Shown piece by piece: positions 54,214 through 63,025 of a DNA stretch of 64,000 nt (within the stretch, counting starts at the first letter, position 1; the number at the start of each line of letters is the position of its first letter). The DNA is from CAJJDF01 sp965657945 (GTDB taxonomy: Bacteria; Bacteroidota; Bacteroidia; Flavobacteriales_D; CAJJDF01). The position numbers and the translations under genes are program-made. The stretch is taken from the NCBI GenBank assembly GCA_965657945.1, contig CBFHPW010000010.1, positions 1 through 64,000 on the forward strand, in the 5' to 3' direction. Under the pieces are notes generated by a model. It was not told the origin of the DNA. It searched no databases and saw only the letters and a program-made list of their open reading frames with translations.

Positions 54214-54849
54214 TTAGATAAGAAAGTGCGTCTTTACAAGATTGATTAGAGCCGAAATAATATATTCCACTCCAATTGAAATTACGATAAACCCGATAAT
54301 TCTGGACAAACCATTGATGCCAGAAGCTCCCATTTTCCTCGCAATTAGATGAGCAGATTTGAGAATGGCGTAAATCAAAATTGTTACAAACAGCATGGCT
54401 CCAATTAGAATAAACTTTTGTGAAGTCAATCTATAAGCTTGATTATAAGTAATCAGTAAAGAAATTGTTCCGGGTCCGGCTAGCATAGGAATAGCAAGTG
54501 GCGTAAGGCTGATTTCGGACCTTTTCTGAATATCGTCCTCCACTTTTTTTCTTTTCATTCCTTTGTGTTCGGCAAATTTTCCTGTAAGTAAAGCAAATCC
54601 AGAAGAGGCGATTATCAAGCCACCTGCTATTTTCAACGAATTGATTCCAATTCCAAAAAAAACTAATAAATACTTTCCTAAAAAGAAAGAGATGAGCAAA
54701 ATTACGAGGACATTAACAGCGGTCCAAAAAGCGATAATTCCTTTTTCTTTGGAGGTATTATCTTGGGTGAGCCCCACAAAAACTGGCACCGTTCCTAGCG
54801 GATTCATGATAGAGAAGAGAGCACCAAACGAGAGAATAAATAGTTCCAT
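54214..54849 (-). CDS. MarC family membrane protein
   Basis: A 211-residue inner-membrane protein with six hydrophobic helices. IMNPLGTVPVFVGLT near the N-terminus and LAIPMLAGPGTISLLI in the middle are the paired NP and GPG motifs of the MarC/UPF0056 family. Once linked to multiple antibiotic resistance, the family's transport role is unsettled. It precedes anmK with 33 nt between them and may be co-transcribed. Confidence 0.92.
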   Translation of the reverse strand: MELFILSFGALFSIMNPLGTVPVFVGLTQDNTSKEKGIIAFWTAVNVLVILLISFFLGKYLLVFFGIGINSLKIAGGLIIASSGFALLTGKFAEHKGMKRKKVEDDIQKRSEISLTPLAIPMLAGPGTISLLITYNQAYRLTSQKFILIGAMLFVTILIYAILKSAHLIARKMGASGINGLSRIIGFIVISIGVEYIISALINLVKTHFLI

Positions 54850-54930
54850 TTCCTTTTTTTTGCAAAGGAAAGCGATTTTTATTCTCCCAAAAGAACTCTA
54901 TCATTAAGCCTGTATTACTATTATATTAAG

Positions 54931-55075
54931 CTAGATTGTACTGAAATATTCGAGCACGGCTTTTGCTTCTTCTTCTGTTAAATTTTATTGCAATTGGGTC
55001 TTTTTCTGTCATTTCTTAATGATTCAGAATCATTTCTATCACCCGTGATGGATTTATTTTGTTTTGAACTCTCAT
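54931..55075 (-). pseudogene. Fragments of a small broken gene
   Basis: On the minus strand a 19-codon frame (MRVQNKINPSRV..., 55075-55016) is followed 3 nt later by ATG at 55012 reading MTEKDPIAIK. A +1 shift at the A/T run near 54980 then gives LTEEEAKAVLEYFSTI and a stop at 54931. The joined product would have 26 residues and looks like natural protein sequence (acidic amphipathic helix). One extra base therefore breaks a possible small gene. Function unknown, and chance cannot be excluded. Confidence 0.35.
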
Positions 55076-55092
55076 AAATTATTGTCTCAAAA

Positions 55093-55968
55093 TTATTCTA
55101 TTATTATCATCGAAATTGTGGGGTAATGTGTAGTAAAAAACCCGTAGCCCTCGTGAATATTTGTTGGGTAATTAATAGGTTCTCGAACCAAACTGGTAAA
55201 CAAACGACCACCCCTTAATCTCGCATTAAGATAGTCGAAATACCCTTCACTAATTGAAGAAATTGACATGAAAATTGTATCTTGTTCCCAATCTGAAAGA
55301 GTGTAACTCTTGTTCACTAAATGATTTTGGAAATTTTCATCACTTACGATAATAGTCTCTTTCAGTATATCGTCATTTTCCGATAAGTCAATCCCTCCAG
55401 ATGAGCTGCTTGAGCCATTGGGAGAGTAAAAATTAATCATGTACCAATTCTTTTCTGTAGGTGGATCGTAGAAAGAATAAGATATTTTTGTTTGACTTAA
55501 TTCATTTGACTTAATCGTTTCTGCGAAAACAGTATCCAATAAAACTTGAGGCAACATAGAGGCCGAGGAAGTGACTGACATTCCTGTTTGCCAATCTTTT
55601 ACAAAAAGATTGTATCGGGTATTAACCAATAGGGGTGTTCCTACACTAACGAATACACCTGGCACACCTGCAGCTTTTCGTAATGTATCTGTTATTCCGT
55701 TGTAATTTATTGTAACGATGCCAGAATCTATGAGAAGTTGACTCAAAATATCTTGTGACAGACTTCCATCTTCAATATTAAATCCTTTGGTATCTATACT
55801 TTTGGATACTATCACTGTCATTAAGTTTCCTGGAATAATTTGAGAGGCGATGACCAATTTTTGTTCTGCCTGTGGCAAGTCTATATCAAGTGGCTCTGGT
55901 CTACAACGAATAAAAAGAAAACTTATACTAATTGCCAAAAATAAATATTTATCAATTTGCTTTTTCAT
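55093..55968 (-). CDS. DUF4249 lipoprotein
   Basis: A 291-residue lipoprotein: signal peptide then IRC, with lipidated Cys22. The mature start RPEPLDIDLPQAEQKLVIASQI and the following VTVSKS-type strands match DUF4249, a Bacteroidota family found almost always beside a TonB-dependent receptor. It begins 2 nt after the receptor gene and is probably its surface or periplasmic partner. The ligand is unknown. Confidence 0.88.
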   Translation of the reverse strand: MKKQIDKYLFLAISISFLFIRCRPEPLDIDLPQAEQKLVIASQIIPGNLMTVIVSKSIDTKGFNIEDGSLSQDILSQLLIDSGIVTINYNGITDTLRKAAGVPGVFVSVGTPLLVNTRYNLFVKDWQTGMSVTSSASMLPQVLLDTVFAETIKSNELSQTKISYSFYDPPTEKNWYMINFYSPNGSSSSSGGIDLSENDDILKETIIVSDENFQNHLVNKSYTLSDWEQDTIFMSISSISEGYFDYLNARLRGGRLFTSLVREPINYPTNIHEGYGFFTTHYPTISMIIIE

Positions 55969-55970
55969 AA

Positions 55971-58301
55971 TTAAAATTTAAAATTGTAAGCGACTGATGG
56001 AATGAAGCCAAATAAACCAGGTTGTTCATATTTATACCCTCCACTTTCGGTAGGCACAATATTAACCCTGTAAGGTTGAGCATAATTATAAGTATTGTAA
56101 CAACCAAAATGCCATTCTCCTACCAATTTTCTCTTTTTCTTTGCTCCAAAAAGTCTGTTTTCTCGTCCGTTTAAAACAAAATTTAAATCCAATCGATGCG
56201 AAGCAGACATTTGAACTGCGTTTCTGGCTGTATAAATTGGAACTACATCCACACCTGTAAGAGTGGAGTTTGGCATAAAATATTGACCGTTTTGGGCAGT
56301 AAATCTTGATCCTGTTTGGTAGACCCAAACTGCTGACGCTGCCCATCTTTTACTCAACTTGTAAGAGGTTACAATTGAGCCAGTGTGTCTCCGGTCATAT
56401 TTTGCCCAAAATTTACTCCCGCCATTTAATTCGTCAAAATCTCTAGTGGCCCAGGAAAGGGTGTAAGAAATCCAGCCTGTGAATTTTCCTCTTTCTTTTT
56501 TGAGCATAAGTTCAAATCCCCATGCATCTCCGGTACCTTGTAATAATTCATTTTCAAAATCATTGTTTAAGATCAAACTGGCTCCTTCTTTGTACTGAAT
56601 AAGATTCTGAAGCCATTTATAATACACCTCAGCCGTAATCATTATACTCTTTTTTGGAAATAAGTAATTGTATCCTGCTGCAATTTGATCAGAAATTTGT
56701 GGTTGTATATTTTTCGTTATGGGATACCACAAGTCAGTGGGCAAAGTAACTGTAGAGCTTGAAACTCGGTGCATATATTGTTTCATTCTGGAATAGCTCG
56801 CCTTCAATGCACTTCTTTCATTTAGCATCATTCTTCCTGCAACTCTTGGCTCTAACCCTGTGTAGAATTTTCCTTTTACCGTACTTCCTGTTATCCTCAA
56901 TCCATAACTTATTTTATACTTTGCATTCAATTCATGTTCCATGTTACCGTACAAAGCCATTTCTTGAGTTACTTGTTTCACCCCTCTACTACTACCTAAT
57001 AATTCAGAAATATTTCCTCTCGTTGTTACAATATTTGGTCTAAAAACATGATTTATAAAAGCTCCTCCAAACTTAATTTTTTGTTCTGGTGATTTAAAAA
57101 AATCAAAATCTATTTTTGTTCCAACGTCAATTACATTGGAACTGATTCGTATTCGATTACTGACTATGTCACCGTTTATCTCGTAATTAAAATTGGTATT
57201 TATCAATGAAATATTTGAAAAAAGCTTTGGAGTAAACACATGATTCCATCTCAATGTATTGGTCCAGTTTCCTAATTTAAATCCAAAATCTATTCCTCCA
57301 AAATTCTCAGAGGAATCAGGTTCATTCTCTAAATTTCTTTCTTTAAAACTTAGTACATCTTTTCCGAAATAAAGACTGTAATAAATTCTGTCTTTCTTTG
57401 TGATTTGATAATTCGCTTTCACATTTAAATCATAAAAATAATAAGGAAGCGGGGCACCTATTAGCTTAAATACTTGATCAATGTAGGTTCTTCGCCCTGC
57501 AATAAGAAGACTGCCTTTCTCCTTTTTTATAGGAATTTCAAGAGTTAACCGAGAAGACAACAGGCCTACACCACCAGAACCATGAAACTTAGAGTCGTTT
57601 CCATTCTTCATAGTAATATCAAGTACAGAGGATAGTCTTCCACCATACTGAGAAGGAAAAGCACCTTTTAACAACGTCATGTCTTTGATTGCTTCGGGAT
57701 TAAATACCGAAAAAAATCCAAATAAATGTCCTACATTATACACAATTGCTTCATCGAGTAATACAAGGTTCTGATCCGCATCTCCACCTCGAACAAACAT
57801 TCCAGTACTTCCTTCTCCACCACCCTGAACTCCTGGTAATAATTGAGCAATTTTAAGAATATCTGTTTCACCACCTAAAGAAGGTAAGGTCCTCATTTCC
57901 TCCATTTTCAAATTATCACGCGACATTTCCGTACTTTTCAATTCTTCCATTTCTTCTTTGGCTTCAGCTTCCACGGTAAATTCCTTCAGTTTGGTGCTGG
58001 AAGGCTCCATTCTTAAATCAAGAGTGATATTCTTTGTAAGCTCGATGACTTTAATGATTTTTTTGTAGCCTGTAAAGGATACGATCAGGGTAACTTTTCC
58101 CTCCTCCAAATCAGAGGGGTTTAAGGTAATCGAGTAAAAGCCATAGGCATTGGAAGAGGTTCCTTTGTTACCTTCTTTTACGTAAACTAGGGCAAAAGAT
58201 AAATCTTCTCCTGTATTCTTGTCTTTTATTGTTCCGCTTATTGTTTGTGAATAAGAATACCATGTAAAAGAAAAGAAAAAAAGTAAACTGTATTTTTTCA
58301 T
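55971..58301 (-). CDS. TonB-dependent receptor with carboxypeptidase-D-like domain
   Basis: A 776-residue outer-membrane transporter. A signal peptide ends near SYSQ. A carboxypeptidase-regulatory-like domain (about 20-105, TISGTIKDKNTGEDL) is followed by the plug domain (about 120-240, with MFVRGGDADQNLVLLDEA and FPSQYGGRLSSVLD) and a 22-strand-type barrel to the C-terminal Phe. It should import a ligand powered by TonB-ExbBD. The paired DUF4249 lipoprotein argues for a SusCD-like partnership, but no SusD is present. A minus-strand TATTTTTG at 58347-58354 may be its promoter. Confidence 0.94.
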   Translation of the reverse strand: MKKYSLLFFFSFTWYSYSQTISGTIKDKNTGEDLSFALVYVKEGNKGTSSNAYGFYSITLNPSDLEEGKVTLIVSFTGYKKIIKVIELTKNITLDLRMEPSSTKLKEFTVEAEAKEEMEELKSTEMSRDNLKMEEMRTLPSLGGETDILKIAQLLPGVQGGGEGSTGMFVRGGDADQNLVLLDEAIVYNVGHLFGFFSVFNPEAIKDMTLLKGAFPSQYGGRLSSVLDITMKNGNDSKFHGSGGVGLLSSRLTLEIPIKKEKGSLLIAGRRTYIDQVFKLIGAPLPYYFYDLNVKANYQITKKDRIYYSLYFGKDVLSFKERNLENEPDSSENFGGIDFGFKLGNWTNTLRWNHVFTPKLFSNISLINTNFNYEINGDIVSNRIRISSNVIDVGTKIDFDFFKSPEQKIKFGGAFINHVFRPNIVTTRGNISELLGSSRGVKQVTQEMALYGNMEHELNAKYKISYGLRITGSTVKGKFYTGLEPRVAGRMMLNERSALKASYSRMKQYMHRVSSSTVTLPTDLWYPITKNIQPQISDQIAAGYNYLFPKKSIMITAEVYYKWLQNLIQYKEGASLILNNDFENELLQGTGDAWGFELMLKKERGKFTGWISYTLSWATRDFDELNGGSKFWAKYDRRHTGSIVTSYKLSKRWAASAVWVYQTGSRFTAQNGQYFMPNSTLTGVDVVPIYTARNAVQMSASHRLDLNFVLNGRENRLFGAKKKRKLVGEWHFGCYNTYNYAQPYRVNIVPTESGGYKYEQPGLFGFIPSVAYNFKF

Positions 58302-58346
58302 TTAAAAACTTTAGGAAACAAACTACTGATATATTTTTTGTATTTC

Positions 58347-58354
58347 CAAAAATA
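58347..58354 (-). promoter_or_regulatory. Putative -7 promoter element of the TonB receptor operon
   Basis: TATTTTTG on the minus strand matches TAnnTTTG, 45 nt before the receptor start codon. No clear -33 element. Confidence 0.4.
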
Positions 58355-58455
58355 GTTGCCGAACAACTTAAATCATTGCCTGAATCTCAAATTCAAGGAT
58401 TTATTCAACATGTCAAAAGTAATATTTCGTCACTTTTGAAAACAATTTAAACTTT

Positions 58456-59319
58456 TTAATCCATTCTTTGTTTCAGTAATTGGTAAGCGTCAGAAATTGC
58501 TTGAAACTGCTTTTTAGCCATGGTTTTATTCACTCCATTCATTACTTTGTCTGGATGGTAGATTTTAGCCAAATTTCGGTAAGCCTTTTTTACTTCGTCA
58601 AAATTGGAATTTTCTGGAACACCCAATACCTCGAAAGAACGTGAAAATGCAGACGTTGTTGAATTAGTTTTCGTCCGTTTCTTTTGTTGATGAGTGTTGC
58701 GTTTACTTTCCCAAGCAAAGTTCCTTCGAGCTAAAATTGAATTCAAAACGGAAGTCTTTACCCTCAGTTTCTCAGCAATTTCGCGAATAATTCTTTCTTC
58801 CTCCCGAGACATATATCGATCCGCCACGGCAATTTTCACAATTACATCTAGGAGAACAGTAGCATTGCTAGCCTCAAAAACCTGATTCAATTTACCACAT
58901 GCCATTTTTATAGAAATAGCATTGCTCTCTTTTACTTTCTGAAAATAACGATAGGCTCTTTTTGCTTTGTAATGGCCAAATTGACTTTTGAGTGAACGAA
59001 TAACTACTTTTTGATCTTTTACAGTTACCTTATTGTCTGCTCGAGCAATGATAGCAATTAATTCTACAATCGGTTTGAGCCAAAACTTCGAGGAACTCAT
59101 TGTAAAAAATGTAATAATTGCCGATAAAATCCCAGCACCAAATACAGCGCTAATAAAGGCTGCACTTAATGATCTTTCGGGAGGTAAATAGGGTCCGTTC
59201 ATCCTATATTTTATGGGATAAAACACAAATAAGCACAACGCAAAGGAAATCAAATAATTCAGTGTTGATTTCTTTTTAAGAAATTGTAGGATTGGTCCTT
59301 GGTGCTGTTTTGAACTCAT
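58456..59319 (-). CDS. Membrane-anchored TerB-like and J-domain protein (DjlA-like)
   Basis: A 287-residue co-chaperone-like protein. Two hydrophobic segments lie at about 20-37 and 52-73. A TerB-like helical domain (about 83-200, IAIIARADNKVTVKDQ and VAVADRYMSREEERII) and a C-terminal J domain (about 223-287) follow. The J domain keeps the HPD motif (KIYHPDKVMNG), needed to stimulate a DnaK ATPase. The order matches DjlA, with two membrane segments instead of one. Client unknown. Confidence 0.9.
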   Translation of the reverse strand: MSSKQHQGPILQFLKKKSTLNYLISFALCLFVFYPIKYRMNGPYLPPERSLSAAFISAVFGAGILSAIITFFTMSSSKFWLKPIVELIAIIARADNKVTVKDQKVVIRSLKSQFGHYKAKRAYRYFQKVKESNAISIKMACGKLNQVFEASNATVLLDVIVKIAVADRYMSREEERIIREIAEKLRVKTSVLNSILARRNFAWESKRNTHQQKKRTKTNSTTSAFSRSFEVLGVPENSNFDEVKKAYRNLAKIYHPDKVMNGVNKTMAKKQFQAISDAYQLLKQRMD

Positions 59320-59411
59320 AAAACGAAAGTAAGAATAAAAATGGATGAGAAAAAATGGGTTTCAAAGCTCATTAAAATAAAAATGCACTTTACATTTAAT
59401 GAACAAAACCG

Positions 59412-59419
59412 TACATTTG
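59412..59419 (+). promoter_or_regulatory. Putative -7 promoter element of the acyl-CoA dehydrogenase gene
   Basis: TACATTTG matches TAnnTTTG, 19 nt before the start codon. The -33 position has TTTA, one mismatch to TTTG. Confidence 0.5.
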
Positions 59420-59438
59420 AACGGAAAAAAAATAAACT

Positions 59439-60578
59439 ATGAATTTCGAATTATCAGAAGAACAATTAGCAGTGCAACAAGCTGCCAGGGATTTTGCTCA
59501 AAACTCTTGTTTACCAGGGGTAATTGAGAGAGACAGAGAACAAAGATTTCCTGCTGAACAAATAAAAGAACTCGGTGAATTAGGGTTTATGGGAATGATG
59601 ACAAGTCCTGAAAACGGGGGAAGTGGAATGGATACTATATCTTATGCCATTGCAATGGAAGAAATTTCGAAAGTTGATGCTAGTACTTCAGTGGTGGTAT
59701 CTGTGAACAACTCCTTGGTGTGTTATGGATTGGAACAATACGGAACTGAGGAACAAAAAAAGAAATATTTAGTTCCCTTGGCCAAAGGAGAAAAAATAGG
59801 AGCATTTTGTTTGTCTGAGCCAGAAGCTGGATCGGATGCTACATCCCAAAGAACTACTGCTATTGACATGGGAGACCATTATTTATTGAATGGAACTAAA
59901 AACTGGATTACCAACGGTAATTCAGCTTCTACCTACTTGGTAATTGCACAAACAGATGCAGACAAAGGCCACAAAGGAATTAATGCGCTTATCGTGGAAA
60001 AAGGAATGCCAGGATTTGAAGTAGGTGCCAAAGAAGATAAGCTTGGAATTAGAGGAAGTGACACCCATACTTTGACTTTCAATGACGTGAAAGTACCAAA
60101 AGAGAATAGAATTGGGGAAGATGGATTTGGATTCAAATTCGCTATGAAAACCTTGTCTGGTGGAAGAATTGGAATCGCAGCTCAAGCATTAGGAATTGCT
60201 GCAGGAGCTTATGAATTGGCGTTAAAATATTCGAAAGAAAGAGAAACTTTCGGAAAACCGATTCACCAACACCAAGCCATTGCTTTTAAATTGGCAGATA
60301 TGGCTACTGAAATCGAAGCAGCTCGTCTTTTGGTGTACAAAGCAGCCTGGTTGAAAGACCAAGGAATGAACTATGATGAAGCTTCTGCCATGGCTAAATT
60401 GTATGCAAGTAAAGTAGCAATGGATGTGACTGTGGAAGCGGTTCAGGTGCACGGTGGATACGGTTTCGTTAAGGAATACCACGTAGAAAGATTGATGAGA
60501 GATGCAAAAATCACTCAGATCTATGAAGGAACTTCAGAAATACAAAAAATTGTTATTTCTAGAAGTGTGTTGAAATAA
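59439..60578 (+). CDS. Short-chain-type acyl-CoA dehydrogenase
   Basis: A 379-residue flavoenzyme that introduces the alpha-beta double bond into acyl-CoA and passes electrons to ETF. The family signatures GAFCLSEPEAGSDA and QVHGGYGFVKEYHVERLMRDAKI are present. The catalytic base is the Glu of YEGTSEIQ, in the short/medium-chain position. The N-terminal MNFELSEEQLAVQQAARDFAQ is typical of butyryl-CoA dehydrogenases. It is a single-gene unit with a palindromic element and terminator downstream. Confidence 0.95.
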   Translation: MNFELSEEQLAVQQAARDFAQNSCLPGVIERDREQRFPAEQIKELGELGFMGMMTSPENGGSGMDTISYAIAMEEISKVDASTSVVVSVNNSLVCYGLEQYGTEEQKKKYLVPLAKGEKIGAFCLSEPEAGSDATSQRTTAIDMGDHYLLNGTKNWITNGNSASTYLVIAQTDADKGHKGINALIVEKGMPGFEVGAKEDKLGIRGSDTHTLTFNDVKVPKENRIGEDGFGFKFAMKTLSGGRIGIAAQALGIAAGAYELALKYSKERETFGKPIHQHQAIAFKLADMATEIEAARLLVYKAAWLKDQGMNYDEASAMAKLYASKVAMDVTVEAVQVHGGYGFVKEYHVERLMRDAKITQIYEGTSEIQKIVISRSVLK

Positions 60579-60604
60579 AACATTGTTAATCACGTTCTTT
60601 TAAC

Positions 60605-60707
60605 TGTCACTCCGGACTTGATCCAGAGTCTCTATTCATGGAAATATTACAAAAGCTTACGTGAAATATTTTACAGGAGATCCTGAATCAAGTTCAGGTT
60701 GATAGTG
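60605..60707. repeat. Pair of inverted palindromic repeats (REP/MITE-like)
   Basis: The left arm (60605-60632, core ccggacttgatccagag) and the right arm (60677-60707, core cctgaatcaagttcagg) are imperfect inverted copies of one another. Each core is itself nearly palindromic. About 45 bp separate them. This is the layout of bipartite REP-like or non-autonomous elements. Confidence 0.55.
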
Positions 60708-60730
60708 AATATAATTAATTATCACAAACC

Positions 60731-60760
60731 AAAAAATCCCGACAACCATCGGGATTTTTT
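60731..60760. terminator. Terminator upstream of the LOG gene
   Basis: Stem aaatcccga/tcgggattt with a 6-nt loop, A run before and T run after, so it may work in both directions. It closes the acyl-CoA dehydrogenase transcript. Confidence 0.9.
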
Positions 60761-60782
60761 GTGAACTAACAAATTTGAAAAA

Positions 60783-61472
60783 ATGGGAAGAAGAACTGAA
60801 AACAAAGAATGGAATGAAATAAAAACGAACGACAGCTGGGCTATTTTCAAAATAATGGCTGAATTTGTCGAGGGATACGACAAACTCGCAAAAATTGGAC
60901 CTTGTGTTTCTGTCTTTGGTTCAGCAAGAACACCCGAAGACAACCCATACTACAAAATGGCCGAAGAGGTTTCCTATCTCCTAACACAAAATAATTATGG
61001 AGTGATTACTGGCGGTGGCCCAGGAATCATGGAAGCAGGTAATAGAGGGGCACGAAGAGGTGCTGGTATTTCAGTAGGTTTGAATATCGAATTGCCATTT
61101 GAACAAAGTTCTAATCCATACATTGACGAAGATAAATTGATTGACTTTGAATATTTCTTTGTGAGAAAAGTAATGTTTGTAAAATATGCTCAAGGATTTA
61201 TCGCACTGCCAGGAGGTTTTGGAACATTGGATGAGTTATTTGAAGCTCTTACCCTTATTCAGACCAAGAAAATAGGTCGTTTCCCAATTATCTTGATGGG
61301 AAAAGATTATTGGGCAGGAATGCTGGATTGGATTGTGAATACGATGCTGGGAGAAGAAAAAAACATTAGCCCCGAAGACATGGAATTAATTCAATTGGTC
61401 GACACACCACAAGAGGCAGTGGATATAATTAATGATTTTTACAACAACAATAAACTTCAACCTAATTTTTAG
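60783..61472 (+). CDS. LOG family protein (TIGR00730-type)
   Basis: A 229-residue Rossmann-like protein of the family once called lysine decarboxylase, now known as LONELY GUY nucleotide phosphoribohydrolases. GVITGGGPGIMEAGNRGAR binds the nucleotide, and LPGGFGTLDELFE is the catalytic PGGxGTxxE motif. Members release the base from nucleoside monophosphates such as cytokinin ribotides. In this lineage the physiological substrate is unknown. It is transcribed alone after a terminator. Confidence 0.93.
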   Translation: MGRRTENKEWNEIKTNDSWAIFKIMAEFVEGYDKLAKIGPCVSVFGSARTPEDNPYYKMAEEVSYLLTQNNYGVITGGGPGIMEAGNRGARRGAGISVGLNIELPFEQSSNPYIDEDKLIDFEYFFVRKVMFVKYAQGFIALPGGFGTLDELFEALTLIQTKKIGRFPIILMGKDYWAGMLDWIVNTMLGEEKNISPEDMELIQLVDTPQEAVDIINDFYNNNKLQPNF

Positions 61473-61569
61473 GTTTTATTTGTATAGTTAGTTCTATAAA
61501 TACAGGATAAAATACACTGGTGCGATTTATCTGGTTGATTGTTTACCATTCTAAAATCGAAAATTTTCA

Positions 61570-61892
61570 ATGGACCATTTTAAAAAAGTAGGAAGAATAT
61601 TATTTTTATTCCATTTCTTATATCCAGCGCTTTTTACATCGGGCAATCCGAATTATCAACCACAGAATCTGATTGTAAATTCATACTTCCTTGGGTTTGT
61701 GATGAATGTAGTTGTACTTGGAGAGAAGATTGTGTAGATAATTTGCCGACTGGAAATGTTATTTTATCTGTTTCTCATGAAAATCTAGAAGAGCCAATAA
61801 TGACTAATGACGGAGAAATGGAAAACGGAAGATTCAATGGTCAAGGAATTTACCAAAATGGAATTCAAAAAAGTATTGAATTAATAGTTTAA
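61570..61892 (+). pseudogene. Frameshifted small secreted Cys-rich protein
   Basis: From ATG 61570 the frame reads MDHFKK. A shift by one base in the run of six A (61582-61587) then opens a frame through SRKNIIFIPFLISSAFYIG, a good signal peptide continuation. Next comes a cluster of six cysteines (CKF...CDECSC...C) and a charged tail to the stop at 61890-61892. Restoring one A gives 107 residues. Either one A was lost (mutation or sequencing error) or the ribosome slips at the A run. The next gene starts 5 nt later, as in an operon. No family recognised. Confidence 0.55.
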
Positions 61893-61897
61893 AGGAA

Positions 61898-62323
61898 ATG
61901 AAAAAAAAAGGAGGAATGCCTAGTTTTAGAACAATTGATGACTATATCAGTAATCAAACAATAGAGGCACAAGTAATTTTGAATGAATTGAGGGAGCTTA
62001 TTAAAGAAGCTGTTCCAGCAATAATTGAGATAGAAAATTATAAAGTCCCTTCGTTTACTCTTGTTGAAGGAGCAAAGCCGGCACAACAAATGATGATGGC
62101 AGCTCATGCTAAATATGTTAGTTTTTATCCATACCAAGCCGCCATAGAACATTTTAAAGAGGAGTTAACTCACTACGAAATTGGCAAGGGTACTATTAAA
62201 TTTCCGTACAACAAACCTTTACCCAAAGAACTCATTAAGCGTTTGGTAGTTTTTAGAAAGACAGAAATACTGAGAAATTTAAATACAATGAAGGCTTCGT
62301 CCAAAACAAAGAACCTACTATAG
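61898..62323 (+). CDS. DUF1801 family protein
   Basis: A 141-residue cytoplasmic protein. PSFRTIDDYISNQTIEAQVILNELR, IEIENYKVPSF and the later KYVSFYPY and GKGTIKFPYNKPLP fit DUF1801 (YdhG-like, sometimes called iron chaperone-like or YdeI-type). An internal ATG at 61916 is a possible start nearer the family's usual N-terminus. It is 5 nt downstream of the frameshifted Cys-rich gene. The molecular role is not established. Confidence 0.85.
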   Translation: MKKKGGMPSFRTIDDYISNQTIEAQVILNELRELIKEAVPAIIEIENYKVPSFTLVEGAKPAQQMMMAAHAKYVSFYPYQAAIEHFKEELTHYEIGKGTIKFPYNKPLPKELIKRLVVFRKTEILRNLNTMKASSKTKNLL

Positions 62324-62515
62324 ATTAATTTAAAAAAAGAAACTTTCGGTCAGTATTGAGATTTTTCTCTAGATAACAAAGAAACACTTCGAAATAGCTA
62401 TAAGTCGTACCTGCATCGATTATGCCATCGAGTACACCTAAATTAATTTATTAACCATAAAATAATCCATTGAGTGACAATTCATAAAATGACAGTTGTA
62501 TATTTAAATTGTAAA

Positions 62516-62947
62516 ATGAAACAAAATAGAACATCATTATTATTATTGGCATTCATCTTTGCCTCTTTCCTCATTCACTGTAAAAAACAGGAGGTGGAAA
62601 CCCACATGGAAAGTCCCGACAATTTGGAGAAAATTGGTTTACTTGGAAAATGGAAATTAGACTCCCGAGAAATCAATGGAGTTTCAAGTTTATCGGTCGA
62701 ATGTTGTGATTATTTACATTTTGAACCTGATGGGATTCCAACTGATTGGAGTGGTTCATTTCAGGCAATTGGTGCGGGATATCATACTACAGGAGATTTT
62801 GAATTGGATACACGAAATGATTCAATTAATTTCTCATTCGATGGGAGCCAGAGAATCTATAGCATCCTAATTACAAATACCAATATAGTTTTATCATACC
62901 TCGAGAATAGTGACTCGCTGGTGGAATATTGGATTAAGTCAGATTAA
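62516..62947 (+). CDS. Small hypothetical lipoprotein, lipocalin-like
   Basis: A 143-residue lipoprotein. I use the ATG at 62516, which gives a proper signal peptide (MKQNRTSLLLLAFIFASFLIHC), so Cys22 would be lipidated; an upstream GTG would add an unlikely 14 residues. The mature part has GLLGKWKLDSREING, then strands with FSFDGSQRIYSILI, a pattern seen in lipocalin-like domains. Two adjacent cysteines occur near ECCDY. Function unknown. Confidence 0.7.
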   Translation: MKQNRTSLLLLAFIFASFLIHCKKQEVETHMESPDNLEKIGLLGKWKLDSREINGVSSLSVECCDYLHFEPDGIPTDWSGSFQAIGAGYHTTGDFELDTRNDSINFSFDGSQRIYSILITNTNIVLSYLENSDSLVEYWIKSD

Positions 62948-63025
62948 AAACTAGATATTTCAAAGACCCTAGTCGATAAGGCAAATCGAGATGCTACTTT
63001 CACTAACTACCAATTCATTAATCGC

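Noticed and set aside
61570..61737. 55-codon plus-strand frame taken alone
   Set aside because: Its C-terminal half shows no protein-like pattern, whereas the shifted frame continues as a signal peptide and Cys-rich protein, so I treat it as part of a frameshifted gene.
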